From the NCBI GenBank assembly GCA_037975125.1, contig CM075852.1:13978011-14042010 (forward strand): DNA of 64,000 nt. The letters are read 5' to 3'. Both the position numbers and the translations under genes were made by a program. Source of the DNA: Latrodectus hesperus. Lineage: Eukaryota > Arthropoda > Arachnida > Araneae > Theridiidae. Shown in pieces: positions 49,531 to 64,000 of the stretch (the first letter of the stretch is position 1; every line of letters starts with the position of its first letter). Below the pieces are notes generated by a model, which saw only the letters and a list, made by a program, of their open reading frames with translations, was not told where the DNA came from and did not search any database.

Positions 49531-52429
49531 ATTAATTATAAGTGTCAAATAAAGGAATATGTGATTAAAGGATAAAATTCAGGTGTATTGTATATGTTTT
49601 ATTTAACACCAAGAATAATTCAATTTTCAGAAGGGAAAATTGAAATTTTTTGTGATATTTGAATACATGATAATATTTGTATATCACCATATTCAAATAA
49701 TTAAACTTTGGATGTTTTAATAGTATTCTTAACTATACCTCTTTACTATTGCTTGATACAGTTTTTAAAAAATTTATTCTAATTTTGGAATCAAAAATTA
49801 ATATTTATGTATGCACACCTGTGTAAGAAGAATCTTTATGGAACAATTTTGCCTTTTAAATTGAAATTATGATTAAATAAAATTTGTTATATTATTAATG
49901 TCTGAACAATTTCGTTTTATGACATGCTTACGCATTATGACGTAAACAACTGTTGCATATCAATTCGTATTGTTGCTTGTTGATTATGGAAATATTTTCA
50001 GATTTATTGATTGTGTTAATACTAGATGACACAGTCTTGGGAATATATTTATAATTCTATTAAAATTAATATTTGTACAATTATAAAAAGTATATGGAAT
50101 ATTTATAATTTTATAAATATTCTCAAAATGGTTTTCATAATTTCAATTTCAGGAACATAATTTTTTATTTCAAATCAAAAAAAGTAATTTCAAGTTTATA
50201 TTTAAAGGTTTAAACTTTTTGAATAATATTAATGATAATTCTATTATGAATACATAGATTATATAATAAAATTGTAGGTATGTATCATACACAATTAGTT
50301 TCTTATCAGAAATATTTTCATGTAAAAACTGATGATGTAATCCTACAAAATAATGCAATTCTTATCAAAATAGCATCGTATAAAGTATTTATAAATTTCT
50401 CATGTTCACTAATTACTTATTAACTATATTTATACAAATACAATTATTAAATATAATTGAGAATATTTTTATACGTCTTTCTGAACTTTCTAAGTGCATT
50501 TATTATACGATTATCTGTTAAGCTAGACAAAACGTTTGGAAAATACTTTTCTGTAAATGAGCATTTGAAACAACTCGTCACATTGTTATTGCTTTTTAAG
50601 TAGATGTTATTGCAGTACGAAGGCCACGTTCTTATCTTTTACATTGACAACAAAGCTCTTTCAGCTATGTTGTACTTCGATACGATGATAATGTTAATAT
50701 CATTTATATATAATAGATTGAAAATACCGTATTTAATTTTCCAAAAATGATTTACTGAATTATAGTAGTTTTAGTTTAATTAATTAAAAGTTTTCCTAAA
50801 TTTTAATTACACACTATTGAATTTCCATTTGAAAACATTGTGTCATAACAGAGAAGTTTAATAAATACAATTTCGTGTACAATAACTGCATTTTCATAAA
50901 AAAACTTTATTTTGCTGAAAATTTACTATTGTTGAAAATTAATGTAAATGCAATTAACAATACATGAAGTTTATCGATAACTTTTGAAAACAAATGAATC
51001 TATTGTAGTAAAACGTTGACATTGGGTTTTCAAATCCCATTAAATGAGATTGTTGACTTTTTTTTTTATTTTCCCTGTTTCCGAAAATGCTCGGTAAGTG
51101 AAGAAAGCTATCATTGCCTAACATAAATATGCTAATTTAATTGTGCTATAAATAGAAACTAAAATTCATCAGTTTCTAAAATTAGAAGCAGTGAGTGTTT
51201 TTCTTTCTTTTTCATTAATTATGGCTCAGAAGTGGGGGGTCAATTTTTTTCTAGCATCTGCTCAATCACAGACTCAATTAAGTAAATGAAGCAGCTGCTT
51301 TAATTCAGAAATTTCTATAAATAGAAGCTAAATTGCGCTGTCACGCAAGAAACTAATAAGTCTCTTCCATCCAGTTGCATTTATATTCTTGAATCAAAAA
51401 TGTCTTCATAGAATCTTCAATTATACAAACAATTGAATCTTTTAATATTCATTGAATTGTACAGGAATTGAAATGCAACCAGAGATTTTATTTCTTAAAA
51501 GCATTTCTGGTTTTTTTATTCTTTAATGATCATTTAATGTATTTTTTATTCTTTTACATTAATATGATGAAAATATGATTTCTTAACTTTTAAATCCCAA
51601 TAATAAAGAAAAGTTAATGATACGTAAATCCAAAATTGGTGTGCACGATTCTCAAAATATTATTATATTTAATATAATTGATATGCAAGTTATTGCTCAA
51701 AAGTGAGTTACATTTCATGAGCGAGAAAAAGTTATAGTCTTTAAGAAATTTTTATTTAAGTACATTAAAAATGTTTAATAGTTCTTAAGTGAATGATTCT
51801 TCGATGCGTTTTCAACCTTGAACTCTTTTGCTTCCTAGTTTACCCAACTTGAACTACCACAAAGGGATTCATATAAGTTATCTTATGGGTATCAGGAAAC
51901 CCCAGGGCATATAAAATATTATTAAAACGCTTAAATAATCAGAAGATATTTGAAGAAATGATCAGTCGAATTACATGAGTTATTCAAATCATTTGAAGTA
52001 ATTTCACTAGAAAATTTTTCGAATTAAAAGAAATCATTTATACACTCGATAATTGCCATTTTAAAAGCTATTTATTAAGCAACATTTTATTTCTGCACAG
52101 ATCTCGTACCTTTTCTTTAATTTCAGATTTCTTTTTATCCTCATATTTTAAACTAACATTTATGTAAATTTTCTTCGATGAATCACGTTAAATCCTGCAT
52201 TTTTAAATGGAAATCAATGAATATAATTTATGCTGACAATTAAAAAAAAAGGTTTACTTATGTGCGCGTAACAACTAAAGGAATGAAATCGACTCAGATT
52301 TTCCTAGTTGAGAATCGGAGCTGGTATTTCAACCAGACAGGAATTACATAAAAAATTCAAAAGCTAATAATAGTTTGATTTTGGTGCGAAGAATTGGAAG
52401 GGGGTGGGGAATGTTTGTGTGCCTTCAGA
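49531..52429. other. AT-rich intergenic DNA
   Basis: Two ctataaatagaa(a/g)cta strings (about 51,147 and 51,315), both TATA-like, are part of a small repeat. No gene recognised. Confidence 0.5.
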
Positions 52430-52800
52430 AACAATAGGACGCAATGCGCATGGAAGAACCAAATGTCAGGGGTTGTGACGTAGGGAGGAGAGCCCCCCGT
52501 CCGAACGGGACAATCTAATGAATACGGATCGTGTACAGAATAGACTTGTCTTCAAAACGCCCCCGCAACTTTACCTGCGCCTTGGGGCTGAGGAGCGCAC
52601 CTCTTCTGCGCAGCACCCAGGTAAGGGCTTTCCCCTTTAGTGTTTCTGGAAGGGGAGGCGCAGATTAGAATATGCAGTTTAAGGGAACAGGGGAGTCCAC
52701 TTTTGGTATTTTTAGTATCTTGACCAGTTGCCGGTAAACAAACAACACATGCTCCGGCAAAAACGAGCATAGTGTGAAAGTTTAACGCGCATTGGAGCTG
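52430..52800 (+). promoter_or_regulatory. GC-rich island with a consensus splice donor; candidate 5' exon
   Basis: The island contrasts sharply with the AT-rich flanks and has several CpG. CAG|GTAAGG at about 52,618-52,626 is a near-perfect 5' splice site on the plus strand. A 5' non-coding exon and promoter of a gene extending beyond what I can see is possible, but so is a transposon fragment. No protein domain is readable in it. Confidence 0.35.
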
Positions 52801-55224
52801 CTTCGTTTAAGAATAGTTATCAAATTTTTAAGCATTCTTATAAAAAAGCGATATATACTTTGCTTTTCAATTTAAAGATATACTTTTTAATCATATGCAA
52901 GCAATTTTATGCAGTTATTTAGAATAACACTGACGATATTTCATCCTTATTATTATTTTCTTGTTAAATGCCAGGATTAACTAGTATAAGTACAACGTCA
53001 TTCTCTGTCTACGTAACAAACACTATTTTTAAAATTCGAACAGCATTATTTACCTATTGTATTTCCTAATATATTAATCAAATGCCATTCATTGAATTAC
53101 CAGAAAACTATTATTATGGAAAAAAAACTATTATCGAATTACTTACAGTTCCTGTGTTTAAATTTCTTTTTGTTATTTTATATGTTTTAATATAAAACTT
53201 TATTTCACATATCATCTAAATTAAGTATAACAGTTTATTGATTAGCATTTCAAATTAGTTTAGGCTAGTTGAGAGATATGAGCAAAATAATAAATGACGG
53301 TGTGAATAGTACACACTTATAATAAAGATTCATTATTATTGATATTTGATATCTAAATAATTTAGGAAAAATGGTACTTTCTTTTAAGTTTCACATGGGT
53401 ATAATATAAAATGCTTAAACTGTTTGTAGTCACATGTAAAAAAAAGCAGCTAAATGTCTTATTTTTCCAAAAATGTTTACCGTGGCAATAAAGAGGAATG
53501 ACAAATGGGCAAATGAAATGCAATAACCAAAATGCCGTAATTGCATTTTGCGATAATGACAAAAGGCTCTTATTTGCTTTAATTGCTTTCTTACTTGCCA
53601 TGGCAATAAAGTCAAATAAGAGGAATAATCAGTTCCAATGTGTAGCAAGGATATGAAATACATAGTTTGATAAAATTTATAAATTCAAATAAATTCTCTT
53701 TTGAATTGAAAATCATAATAAATCTTGAAAATTTTACATAAAAGGATGGAAGTTTAAAGTGAATTTTCCCAATAACTAAAAATAAAAATTGCAAATTTGG
53801 CTAAGAAGAATGAGTATTCCGAATCACAATAACCAGTTCCTGTTTATTGTCATGAAAAAATGTATTAAATCATTTGTTATATTTTAACGAATTTATTATA
53901 TACTCATTTAGATACGTTCTATATGGGTACTGTGTGCGTTCTAATCCCGCAGTGGACACTACAGAGCCGAAAATAATAATTATTTCGGTGATTTTGCTGA
54001 CTCAAAAAGCTTTCTTAGATGATTCATAAGGATTTTTAATTGCGATACCAGTTTTGTCTTTAAATCAAAAGCATAAATTGATCTCCCAAATAATTCTTAT
54101 TTATTTAACACAAAACTATCATTCATATAATCAAGCTTATTTTGGAAATTAAATATAAAGACATGATTTTTTTTTCTTATAAAGTTGTAATTTCTTTTAA
54201 GAAAAATATTAAGTCAGTTGAATTCTTGTAAAATACTATAGATATGTGAAATATGTTATGTATTTTTAGCGCTTCATAAGTTTTTAAAATAATGAAGATA
54301 AAAATAAGCCTCTATCGCATTTATTCATATAATAACTCCTACATATTTTTACAGTGTAAGTATCTATAAATGAATAATTTTTCCTCTCCAAATATCTCAT
54401 GCGTCCAGCTTTAAAACTTCCCCTTTCAGCATGAATTTCCTATTTCTTCATCTGTGTGTGAATCATTTTACAGAAGGATTCCTTTGGCACCCAGATTGTT
54501 TGATGTAACAACACAAAACATTTTTCTTTGTGGATTTGTAAGCAGCATTGCTCTTAAAAAAAGAAAATGCCGAAAATTTTTTATTTAAAGGACAGAATTA
54601 AAATCGCAATAGGTGACATGTTTGTCTGTGTTTGGCCTGAAAATGAATTACCAGCTTCGCACCTAAGTTCTTTGCACATTCTACTAGCGGTGAAGAAATA
54701 TATGTATACTAACATAATTGTATTGTCGTGTAATTATTCTCTTTATTTAAAATAAATGTGATATTTAGAACTAAAATAAAGAGCTTGAATAACGGAAAAG
54801 TCCCACACATGCTACAACTTCTCTCGTAAGCATTCTGAATATACTTTCAAGAAATGTTTAATAAACAGTTATGAGCATTTTTATCCGTTTCTGATGCAAA
54901 AATATATCCAATTCAGACGTAGACTTTGATTTTGGTTCCCTGAGCGTCTTACAATTCCTCAGGACTCTGAGTAGAGCAGGATGGTACATACATGTGGTGA
55001 TACCATTGTTTAATAAAGCCTGAAACGTGTCACGGAGCATTGTCGTCTTGGGAGTGACATTCATCATTTTCTTACGATTACCGAAATGTCCAGAAAATTC
55101 ATGTGGGATTTCTGTTTATCATGAACACCGGCATGAAATATCGCGTATATTCAAAACGCCTATGATAGATGTATCGAAGCTTACAATAGAGACATGGATG
55201 TATGCAGTTACATGCTTCGCATAG
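52801..55224. other. AT-rich intergenic DNA
   Basis: No supported gene. The moderately GC-richer 54,850-55,220 has overlapping open frames on both strands with no domain. Around 53,490-53,650 there is a small direct repeat (caataaagaggaatgacaaa and caataaagtcaaataagagg). Confidence 0.45.
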
Positions 55225-55520
55225 ATGCCACGGTGGCCTGGTTGGTTAGGGTGTCGTTCTCATTGTCGGAAGACAGTGAGTTCGAATATGGGTGGCCGAC
55301 AGAAAATTCATCGCGTTCACTAATAACGGCTGGGCCACTTTAATACTGGGCGTGGCCGCAATGTCCTCCAAGTGAAATGGTACCTCTGGGGGTGGCAGGA
55401 CGATAATTAGGGGTCTTCTGCTTGGTCCCTGCTTCAAAATTACGAAGACTCCACCCGGCTATCTAACTGGCACAGCCCAACTCGGAGTTTGGTACAGGGA
55501 AGCAATCTGGTGCAACAACA
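55225..55520 (+). mobile_element. tRNA-derived SINE, family B, plus strand
   Basis: The head cacggtggcctggttggtta (A-box) and gtgagttcgaatatggg (B-box region) lead to ggcgtggccgcaatgtcctc, caagtgaaatggtacctctg, cttctgcttggtccctgctt and gaagactccacccggct, the family B order. It is slightly longer than the copy at 7,071 because of extra bases after the B-box and before the cttctgcttgg block. Confidence 0.82.
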
Positions 55521-56253
55521 GGCTCAATGTAGATGATCATGCTGAGAATGAATGGCAAGTTAACGTATGTAGAAAAGCGCTCACTTGTCATTCATTCTAA
55601 CCAAGGTAGTCCGTTCAACTGAAGAGACAGGTCATGGGATTCGTCAATTCATAAAAATCCCAAATCTCTAGTCTAATCAGGAATAGATTTGTCTAAAGTC
55701 CTGTTGGGAATTTTCAAGCATCAAGTGGGTTTTTCGGCTTTGTAGCAGAGTGCGCTTTTTGATTTTTGCTCTATGACACATTCGTAGATATTGAGCATGT
55801 ATCGATCATTCGGCAAATGTCGCGTATTGCTTATTCCACTTTAAAGGTGTTCATTAACCTCCGCTGTTTGCTCAAACTCGTTGTGGATAATGATTTCGAG
55901 AGTTTTCTTTCAGCTCTTAGGAATCTCTTGCTTCAAATGTATATTGAGTCACTTCTGGAATCGACCAGCACATAGTCAGTTCTTGTTCAGCCTTCTTAAT
56001 TTTCCATTTTATTTCGTATTCACCAACAGTTGACTGCAACTGTAGTTCTTCTACAGTGCGCAATCTTGACATGGAGAAGTGGCATAACACCACTTTAAAT
56101 ATCACTACTCTCCATTCATTCCGGCAAAGTTAAAATGCTTTTATTCAGCGTATCGTATTTATCTTTCTGACGAAATGCACTGAATTGGCATGAAATTCGG
56201 TATGGAATTCAATATCATACAAACCTGTTGGCATCCGGTTCATTATTATTGTG

Positions 56254-56255
<2 letters not shown>
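55521..56255. other. Intergenic DNA, moderate GC
   Basis: A 62-codon minus-strand frame (55,917-56,105) looks protein-like in composition (RTVEELQLQSTVGEYEIKWK) but is interrupted downstream and I do not recognise it. It may be a decayed gene fragment. Confidence 0.4.

Positions 56256-56317
<62 letters not shown>
56256..56317. repeat. (AT)n microsatellite, ~62 bp
   Basis: A pure AT run, first of three in 720 bases. Confidence 0.97.
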
Positions 56318-56319
<2 letters not shown>

Positions 56320-56324
56320 TTTGG

Positions 56325-56545
56325 TAATAACATAACCAAAGAGCACCGTCCCACACGAAGGTGGAGAACGTCGTCGGACAGTTATCCTGAGGGAGCCCAG
56401 GCTCAGCACTTGGGCAGGGCGTGTGAGTAGAGCTCTTTAAGTGGTGCACTGTCCAAACCGAAGAGACAAAAGGGGTTGTGTTAGGACTCACTGTGGCTGG
56501 AAGAGGGCCAGATGGTCTTAATTGAGAAAGATACAGCACAAAACG
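56325..56545. other. GC-richer block between two AT arrays, probably repeat-derived
   Basis: About half G+C, bounded on both sides by AT microsatellites. No tRNA-like head or coding domain is evident. Its placement suggests a SINE-like insertion, but no homologous copy is seen in this window. Confidence 0.4.

Positions 56546-56549
<4 letters not shown>

Positions 56550-56615
<66 letters not shown>
56550..56615. repeat. (AT)n microsatellite, ~66 bp
   Basis: A pure AT run. Confidence 0.97.
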
Positions 56616-56618
<3 letters not shown>

Positions 56619-56639
56619 TTGTTGTTGTTGCCATGTGCC

Positions 56640-56870
56640 AGCTAGACTAGCATTATAGGGTGCACTGCTCCACTTTTCCATCTGAAGTTTCCAACATTTT
56701 AGTGTGGAGTCCGACTTCCTCAATAAACACATCTATAGGGTAGGCCATTCATACAAGGAAAGGACAAAGTCAGGTTAGATAGAGAGAGAGAGAGTTCATC
56801 CATGCCTGAACCGAGATTCGAACCCAGGACCTTCTTATCCGCAGTCGCACGCTGACGACTATAAAAGCTG
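56640..56870 (-). mobile_element. SINE family F copy, minus strand
   Basis: The minus strand reads a tRNA-like head with GTGCGACTGCGGATAAGAAG and GGTCCTGGGTTCGAATC, then GGCATGGATG, a short CT run, CCTTGTATGAATGGCCTACC, GTTTATTGAGGAAGTCGGAC and GAAAAGTGGAGCAGTGCACC. The same blocks in the same order appear at 26,543-26,784. It retains more of the head than that copy. Confidence 0.8.
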
Positions 56871-56874
56871 GGTG

Positions 56875-59557
<2,683 letters not shown>

Positions 59558-59701
59558 ATGCAAGATTAGAAGTATCATAAGCGAAAATTGAAAGAAACAA
59601 GAATAGATAAAGGATTGAAAAGCACAAAAATAGATAAAACATTTACGTTTAGCAATACATTCAGCGCAAAAGAAACTAAAATAGAAATACTAAAATATAA
59701 T

Positions 59702-59756
59702 TAATAGTACATTTTATAAAATAAATATTTTTTAAATTTCATAAAATGTACTATTA
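59702..59756. repeat. Inverted repeat, 16-nt arms
   Basis: taatagtacattttat (59,702-59,717) is the exact reverse complement of ataaaatgtactatta (59,741-59,756). Confidence 0.88.
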
Positions 59757-60149
59757 TGTATGTATATAATTAAAATATATAGAGGTTTTAAAGAGACACT
59801 TGAATTCTAATTTGTAATTTGAAAATAATGAACAAAAAATGAACTAATTATTTTCTAATATCTTCTTTTTCACAACCTTTACTTTCTACTACCGCACTGC
59901 ATGTTAATTTCTGCGATTTCATGCGATTAAAAACGACGTTTTTTATGCTATTCCTCTATCTACAATCCAAGATCATAGACACAAAGACCAACTTTTCAGA
60001 AGAAAAAATGTGTAAGCTTCCAAAATAGAGTAAACCATAGATGTTTCATCTGGTAATATGCTAGAGAATGAATAATACAAACACCCATTTCTTCCCTTTT
60101 CTTTCTTATAAATACAAAGGTACTCTTTTTGAAGTCTTCACCCCTTATT
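59757..60149. other. AT-rich intergenic DNA
   Basis: No feature recognised. Confidence 0.5.
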
Positions 60150-60295
60150 CCAAACGAGAGCTGAGTGGTTAGGGCTCTTGTCTTCGTGAATTGGAATCCA
60201 TCCTTGTGTGATTTAGAATCCCCTTTATTCACACAACAGTTTTATCAACCCTCGTGTGCGAAAGATGACCACTGAGCGACAAATTTAACCAGCAA
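60150..60295 (+). mobile_element. SINE family E copy, plus strand
   Basis: The head agagctgagtggttagggct (A-box) and a decayed B-box (gaattggaatccatcc) are followed by tttagaatccccttta and the 3' end ccctcgtgtgcgaaagatga, ccactgagcgacaaattt. That end is the complement of the left edge of the 22,805 copy. Confidence 0.75.
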
Positions 60296-61948
60296 GTGAA
60301 AGTATTTAAAGTCAAAATCAGTAGAATTTTTTATGCAACATTAATTATTTTTCTTTAAAATGAAGGTTTCCAAAGTTTCGATTTATTATAATTTAGATTT
60401 AGATTGATGAAGCCTTACTATCGAATGTTTATATATTTAAATAGCTACTTGTAACTTTATATACTTTTTTCTATGATGGTATTGAACATGTATTATATAG
60501 CAGTTTATGAAGCTAAAAATCTGGGTGTATCTCAAATGGGTAAATCCTGAGATGTAGCTTATTAGTGTAACGGAATTCATGATTTTAAACAAACAAAACA
60601 AAGCTCCAAATTTAAAGCTATTGCAACAGATACGTGAAAGATTTTGAATGATATTAATCAAAACATTTCAATGATATACAAAAATGTGTTCAACATTTGT
60701 TTGCTTGATGAAAATCAAGTCTTCAGTTATTATTACTGACTTAAAAATAATAAAATATTTTGCAATTGTTTTTTACAAAATATTTTGCAATTGTTTTTTA
60801 CACTTTTGTTTGAAACAACTGATTTTACTTTTGAACCGAAAATAAGTACTCTTTCTAGATATTCATTTTGATATTTTTTTGCAATTAAAGTCTGCTATTT
60901 TTTCTCATTTACAATAATCAGATCACTAATTTTATGTGGAAACGTCTTAAAATGTTAATTTTTCTTTACTTTTTCTTTTGTTATGACACACAAATCAGAT
61001 TTTAAGCATGCGACAAATCTCACTTCATATCTATTATAATTTCTCATTTTCAGATAGTTCTGGAAAAATTGTGTATATATTGAACTTTGATTAACGTAAA
61101 AGAGAGTTATATTACTTCTGCTGGGAAATAGCCATTGTAAATCTTTTCAGCCACGACTTGTTTTTGAACATCAATTCGTAGTAAAAATATTTTAATTTAT
61201 TACATACTTTTCATATCAATGCAATTAAGTATTTGAAAAGTATTTTCTCCCTATTGCCAGTTATTTAAAAAATTAAAATTGAAATTTTCAACAAAAAGTT
61301 GAAACGTTAATCTTTAATTTTTGAGCCAAAAATTGCTCATATATTTGAAATAACTATCTCAACATTAAATATTACGAATTTATTCAGTAATCTTAAAAAA
61401 AAATTTTCTTTAATTAATTTTATTTAAAATTTTGTCATTTTATTTAAAGTTTCTGGAAACGGAATAGTTTTCAGAGGAGTTCTCAATTTAGTTCTATCAC
61501 ACTTTACAATATTTTTGAAGAAAAATAGTTATCTCTTTTAATTTAAAATTATATGTAATTGAAGATGCATATATTTTTTTACCTAAAAATATTAGACTTG
61601 GAATAAAATAACAAATTTTTCCAGCTCCTACTTTATTCATTATTCGTAGCATATATTTCAGAGCGAAAATATTTCAAAAGAAATACGTATATATATTTCC
61701 ATCTTTTTCAAGCGAAGTTTTGCCAACACGCCTTAATCAATCTTTTTTAAAAAGTCAATAAAGATTTACTTTGAAAAGTCGATATAAATATAGTCCATTT
61801 ACCGAGAATCTGGAGATTTAAAGCTTAATCTCCAATTTTGATGATAATCCAGAAGTCTTCAGACAAGGATTACTCTCTTCTTAATGGCGTGGGTGGTGAA
61901 AAATGAGTATCTGACGTCAACACTTTCTTAACTGTGTTGCCACCTCTC
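60296..61948. other. AT-rich intergenic DNA
   Basis: It contains a 26-bp direct tandem duplication at about 60,750-60,801 (aaatattttgcaattgtttt, twice). No gene seen. Confidence 0.5.
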
Positions 61949-62003
61949 TTCAAACACAACTACACTCTTTTCTTGAAAACGAAAAGTGTAGCTGTGTTTG
62001 AAA
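61949..62003. repeat. Near-perfect hairpin, ~22-nt arms
   Basis: ttcaaacacaactacactct (61,949 onward) pairs with the complement of agtgtagctgtgtttgaa (to about 62,002), with one A/G difference and a 2-base insertion. The central bases are cttgaaaacgaa. Confidence 0.8.
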
Positions 62004-64000
62004 CACAATATTGAGAAAACTCCACATCCAGGGTTTAATCTTGTAACGAATATTTTCTGTCAGTTAATTTGATTAGTTTTACGCTCCCAATAATTTGAGA
62101 TATGATACTAAATTCTTACAAATATATATAATAGGAGTCCCTATCATGTTTTTATGCAGGATTTATTCAAAACAATACTTAGGAGTTATTTTACATTAAA
62201 TACGTTTATCCTACTTTATTTATAAGGATAAAGAAAATAGTATGAATATTACTTTTCAAATTAAATAGAAACAACTTTTATTACTAAAACGTATTAAGAG
62301 ATAGTAGTGAATAAGTATGTAAACATAAGAAAAAATGTTAATTTCCAATTAAACAAAAAACTAACTTTTTATAATCAAAACATCTTAACGTAAAAACAAA
62401 ACAAAAATCGTGGTTTTACAACATCTTTTAATTTCTTCCGCTTTCCCATTTCAAAATAATTTTCTAAAAGTGTTATTAATTCATGTCAGCAAAAAGTCTT
62501 GTATATTACTATCAAGTACTACAAAAAGATGTATCTAAAGTTCTATTAAATCATCTCCAAAACCTTTGCTAAAATTTGCGATTATTAGCATTCGAATGTA
62601 TATTTCATAATGGTAATAAATGAGGTACTTTCCTTCTGTTAGGAACAATCTTGTCTCCAAAAGCTAAAACCGTCAAAAGGCTCAAATTAAATCTCTGTTC
62701 TTTGAATTAAATGATGTTTTTGCAAAATTCATTTCACTTCCGTCCTTGCCATTCAGGAGTTTTGGCCAAGCATTTAAGAATCTTAGATATTTTGAATTAA
62801 TTATTTCCATGCTTCATATTATCCGCCAAATGCTGAGGTTTTATCGACACCTGAATCCAATCTGCATAACAGAAAAGTATTAAAATTGAATGCTTTTTTT
62901 CTCAATCAGAATTTTATTTTATGTCATTTATTTTGAGGTGTAAGACTATTGCATGATTAATAGTTTCAAATATATTTTATAATTTTTGTATCATATTATA
63001 AATTGTCATCTTATGAAGAAGCGTTTTATTTATGCTATATTAATAATACTTAATATCTACTGCTTAAAGTATTTTTATTAAAATAAATAAATTTTTTAAG
63101 TAAGGTAAGTGCTATCAGTATTAAATGGAAATAAAAATTCACTAAATAAATAAACTTTTAAATAATAATTTCAATAAACATTTTTTATCTAGCTTCATGT
63201 TTTTTGAATAGAAAATATACTAGTTCAATAAAAATGTATTAATAATTTTTTCTTATACTTAAAAAACTTTAAAAATTAGAATATATATATTTAACTTTTT
63301 CCTCTAAAAACAATGAAATTTTTTATACAATTTAATTTAATATATATACATACATACATACATAATATATATATACATAATTTTTTATAATTTTATTTAT
63401 CCTCTTTTATTTTTGTGGTAAAATGTAAAGATACTTTTAGGGAAGGAGAAGATCCAGATTTTTTTGGAAGTAATTAGACTTTTTTATACATCAGGAATTG
63501 ATATTTTATGCACATATTTTAAAAAAATTCTAATTCTGTTATACTACATATACCGTAAAAGCCTCCTTTTCTATAATATAGTGATTTTATATTCATCTAC
63601 AAGCATGTTTGTTTTGTACTTTATTATTAATATAAAATTTATTTTAGAATTTTAAAATTGAGTTTGTGGAGAGAAAAGTGCCTTTCAAAAGCATGAGTTT
63701 CCTTAAAAAATTTCTAAATAAGAAATACTATATAATTTAACCTTTTTTTACTTTCTAAAAAAATTAAAAAGATGAATAGTATATTCTTTGAAAATGGATT
63801 ATTATTTTAATTAAAAAAACTTAATTTTATATTGATTTTATTAATGACATTAATGCGTTTAATAATAACTTTTGTTCAAAGGATATTAAGGACTTTAAAA
63901 TATAATATAATAATTAATAATGTTGATTTAAATTAAGCAAAATTGTAAAGCAGTTAGCATATTTAGTCTTTCTGTAGAATCTGTTAAATTAAATTTTTCA
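62004..64000. other. AT-rich intergenic DNA to the window end
   Basis: A short (TACA)n/(TA)n mix lies at about 63,340-63,375. No gene recognised. Confidence 0.5.

Noticed and set aside
55917..56105. 62-codon minus-strand frame with protein-like composition
   Set aside because: Short, interrupted downstream, and no family recognised. Possibly a decayed gene fragment but not supportable.

Overview
The window looks like intergenic DNA from a large, AT-rich, repeat-laden arthropod genome. An orb-weaving spider or another chelicerate is my best guess. The clues are indirect: a very high AT content, about ten long (AT)n microsatellites in 64 kb, many degraded tRNA-headed SINEs, Tc1-type transposon relics, and only one convincing protein gene. 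No bacterial operon, CRISPR array, plasmid or phage structure is present.

The one gene is a complete intron-free 824-codon reading frame at 43,424-45,898 (+). It encodes an IQ-and-AAA-domain protein of the IQCA1/DRC11 family, a component of the nexin-dynein regulatory complex of motile axonemes. It has an IQ motif, a P-loop of the family's GKK type, a Walker-B-like D-x-E, acidic and lysine-rich linkers and an acidic tail. A possible 5'UTR splice acceptor lies just upstream and a polyadenylation signal lies 59 bases past the stop.

Layout. 0-1 kb: a degenerate direct repeat flanking a perfect 24-bp-arm hairpin. 2-30 kb: AT-rich DNA with scattered SINE copies (at least four families with recurring members, A, B, E and F, on both strands), an ~190-bp diverged tandem array (18.4-19.2 kb), a 211-bp imperfect tandem duplication (10.5-11.0 kb), two foldback or MITE-like elements (23.2 kb and 29.5 kb) and AT microsatellites. 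31.3-42.9 kb: two Tc1/mariner (DD34E) copies in opposite orientation with matching terminal inverted repeats and TA target duplications, both inactivated by different lesions. Between them lie a 2.4-kb satellite of 103-bp units (about 24 copies, alternating dimer structure in its left part) and two copies of another MITE family. 43-46 kb: the IQCA1-like gene. 46-64 kb: AT-rich DNA with three more hairpins with good complementarity, a GC-rich block at 52.4-52.8 kb containing a consensus splice donor, more SINEs, a cluster of three AT arrays at 56.3-57.0 kb and a ~1-kb transposon-like segment ending in a compound AT/GT microsatellite.

No previously undescribed gene system is evident. The points most worth a second look are the organisation of the 103-bp satellite, the intronless axonemal gene, the inverted Tc1 pair, the perfect short-loop hairpins (28-, 24- and 20-bp arms), the MITE families, and two promoter-like or first-exon-like islands (25.1 kb and 52.5 kb) that may belong to genes whose other exons I cannot see.
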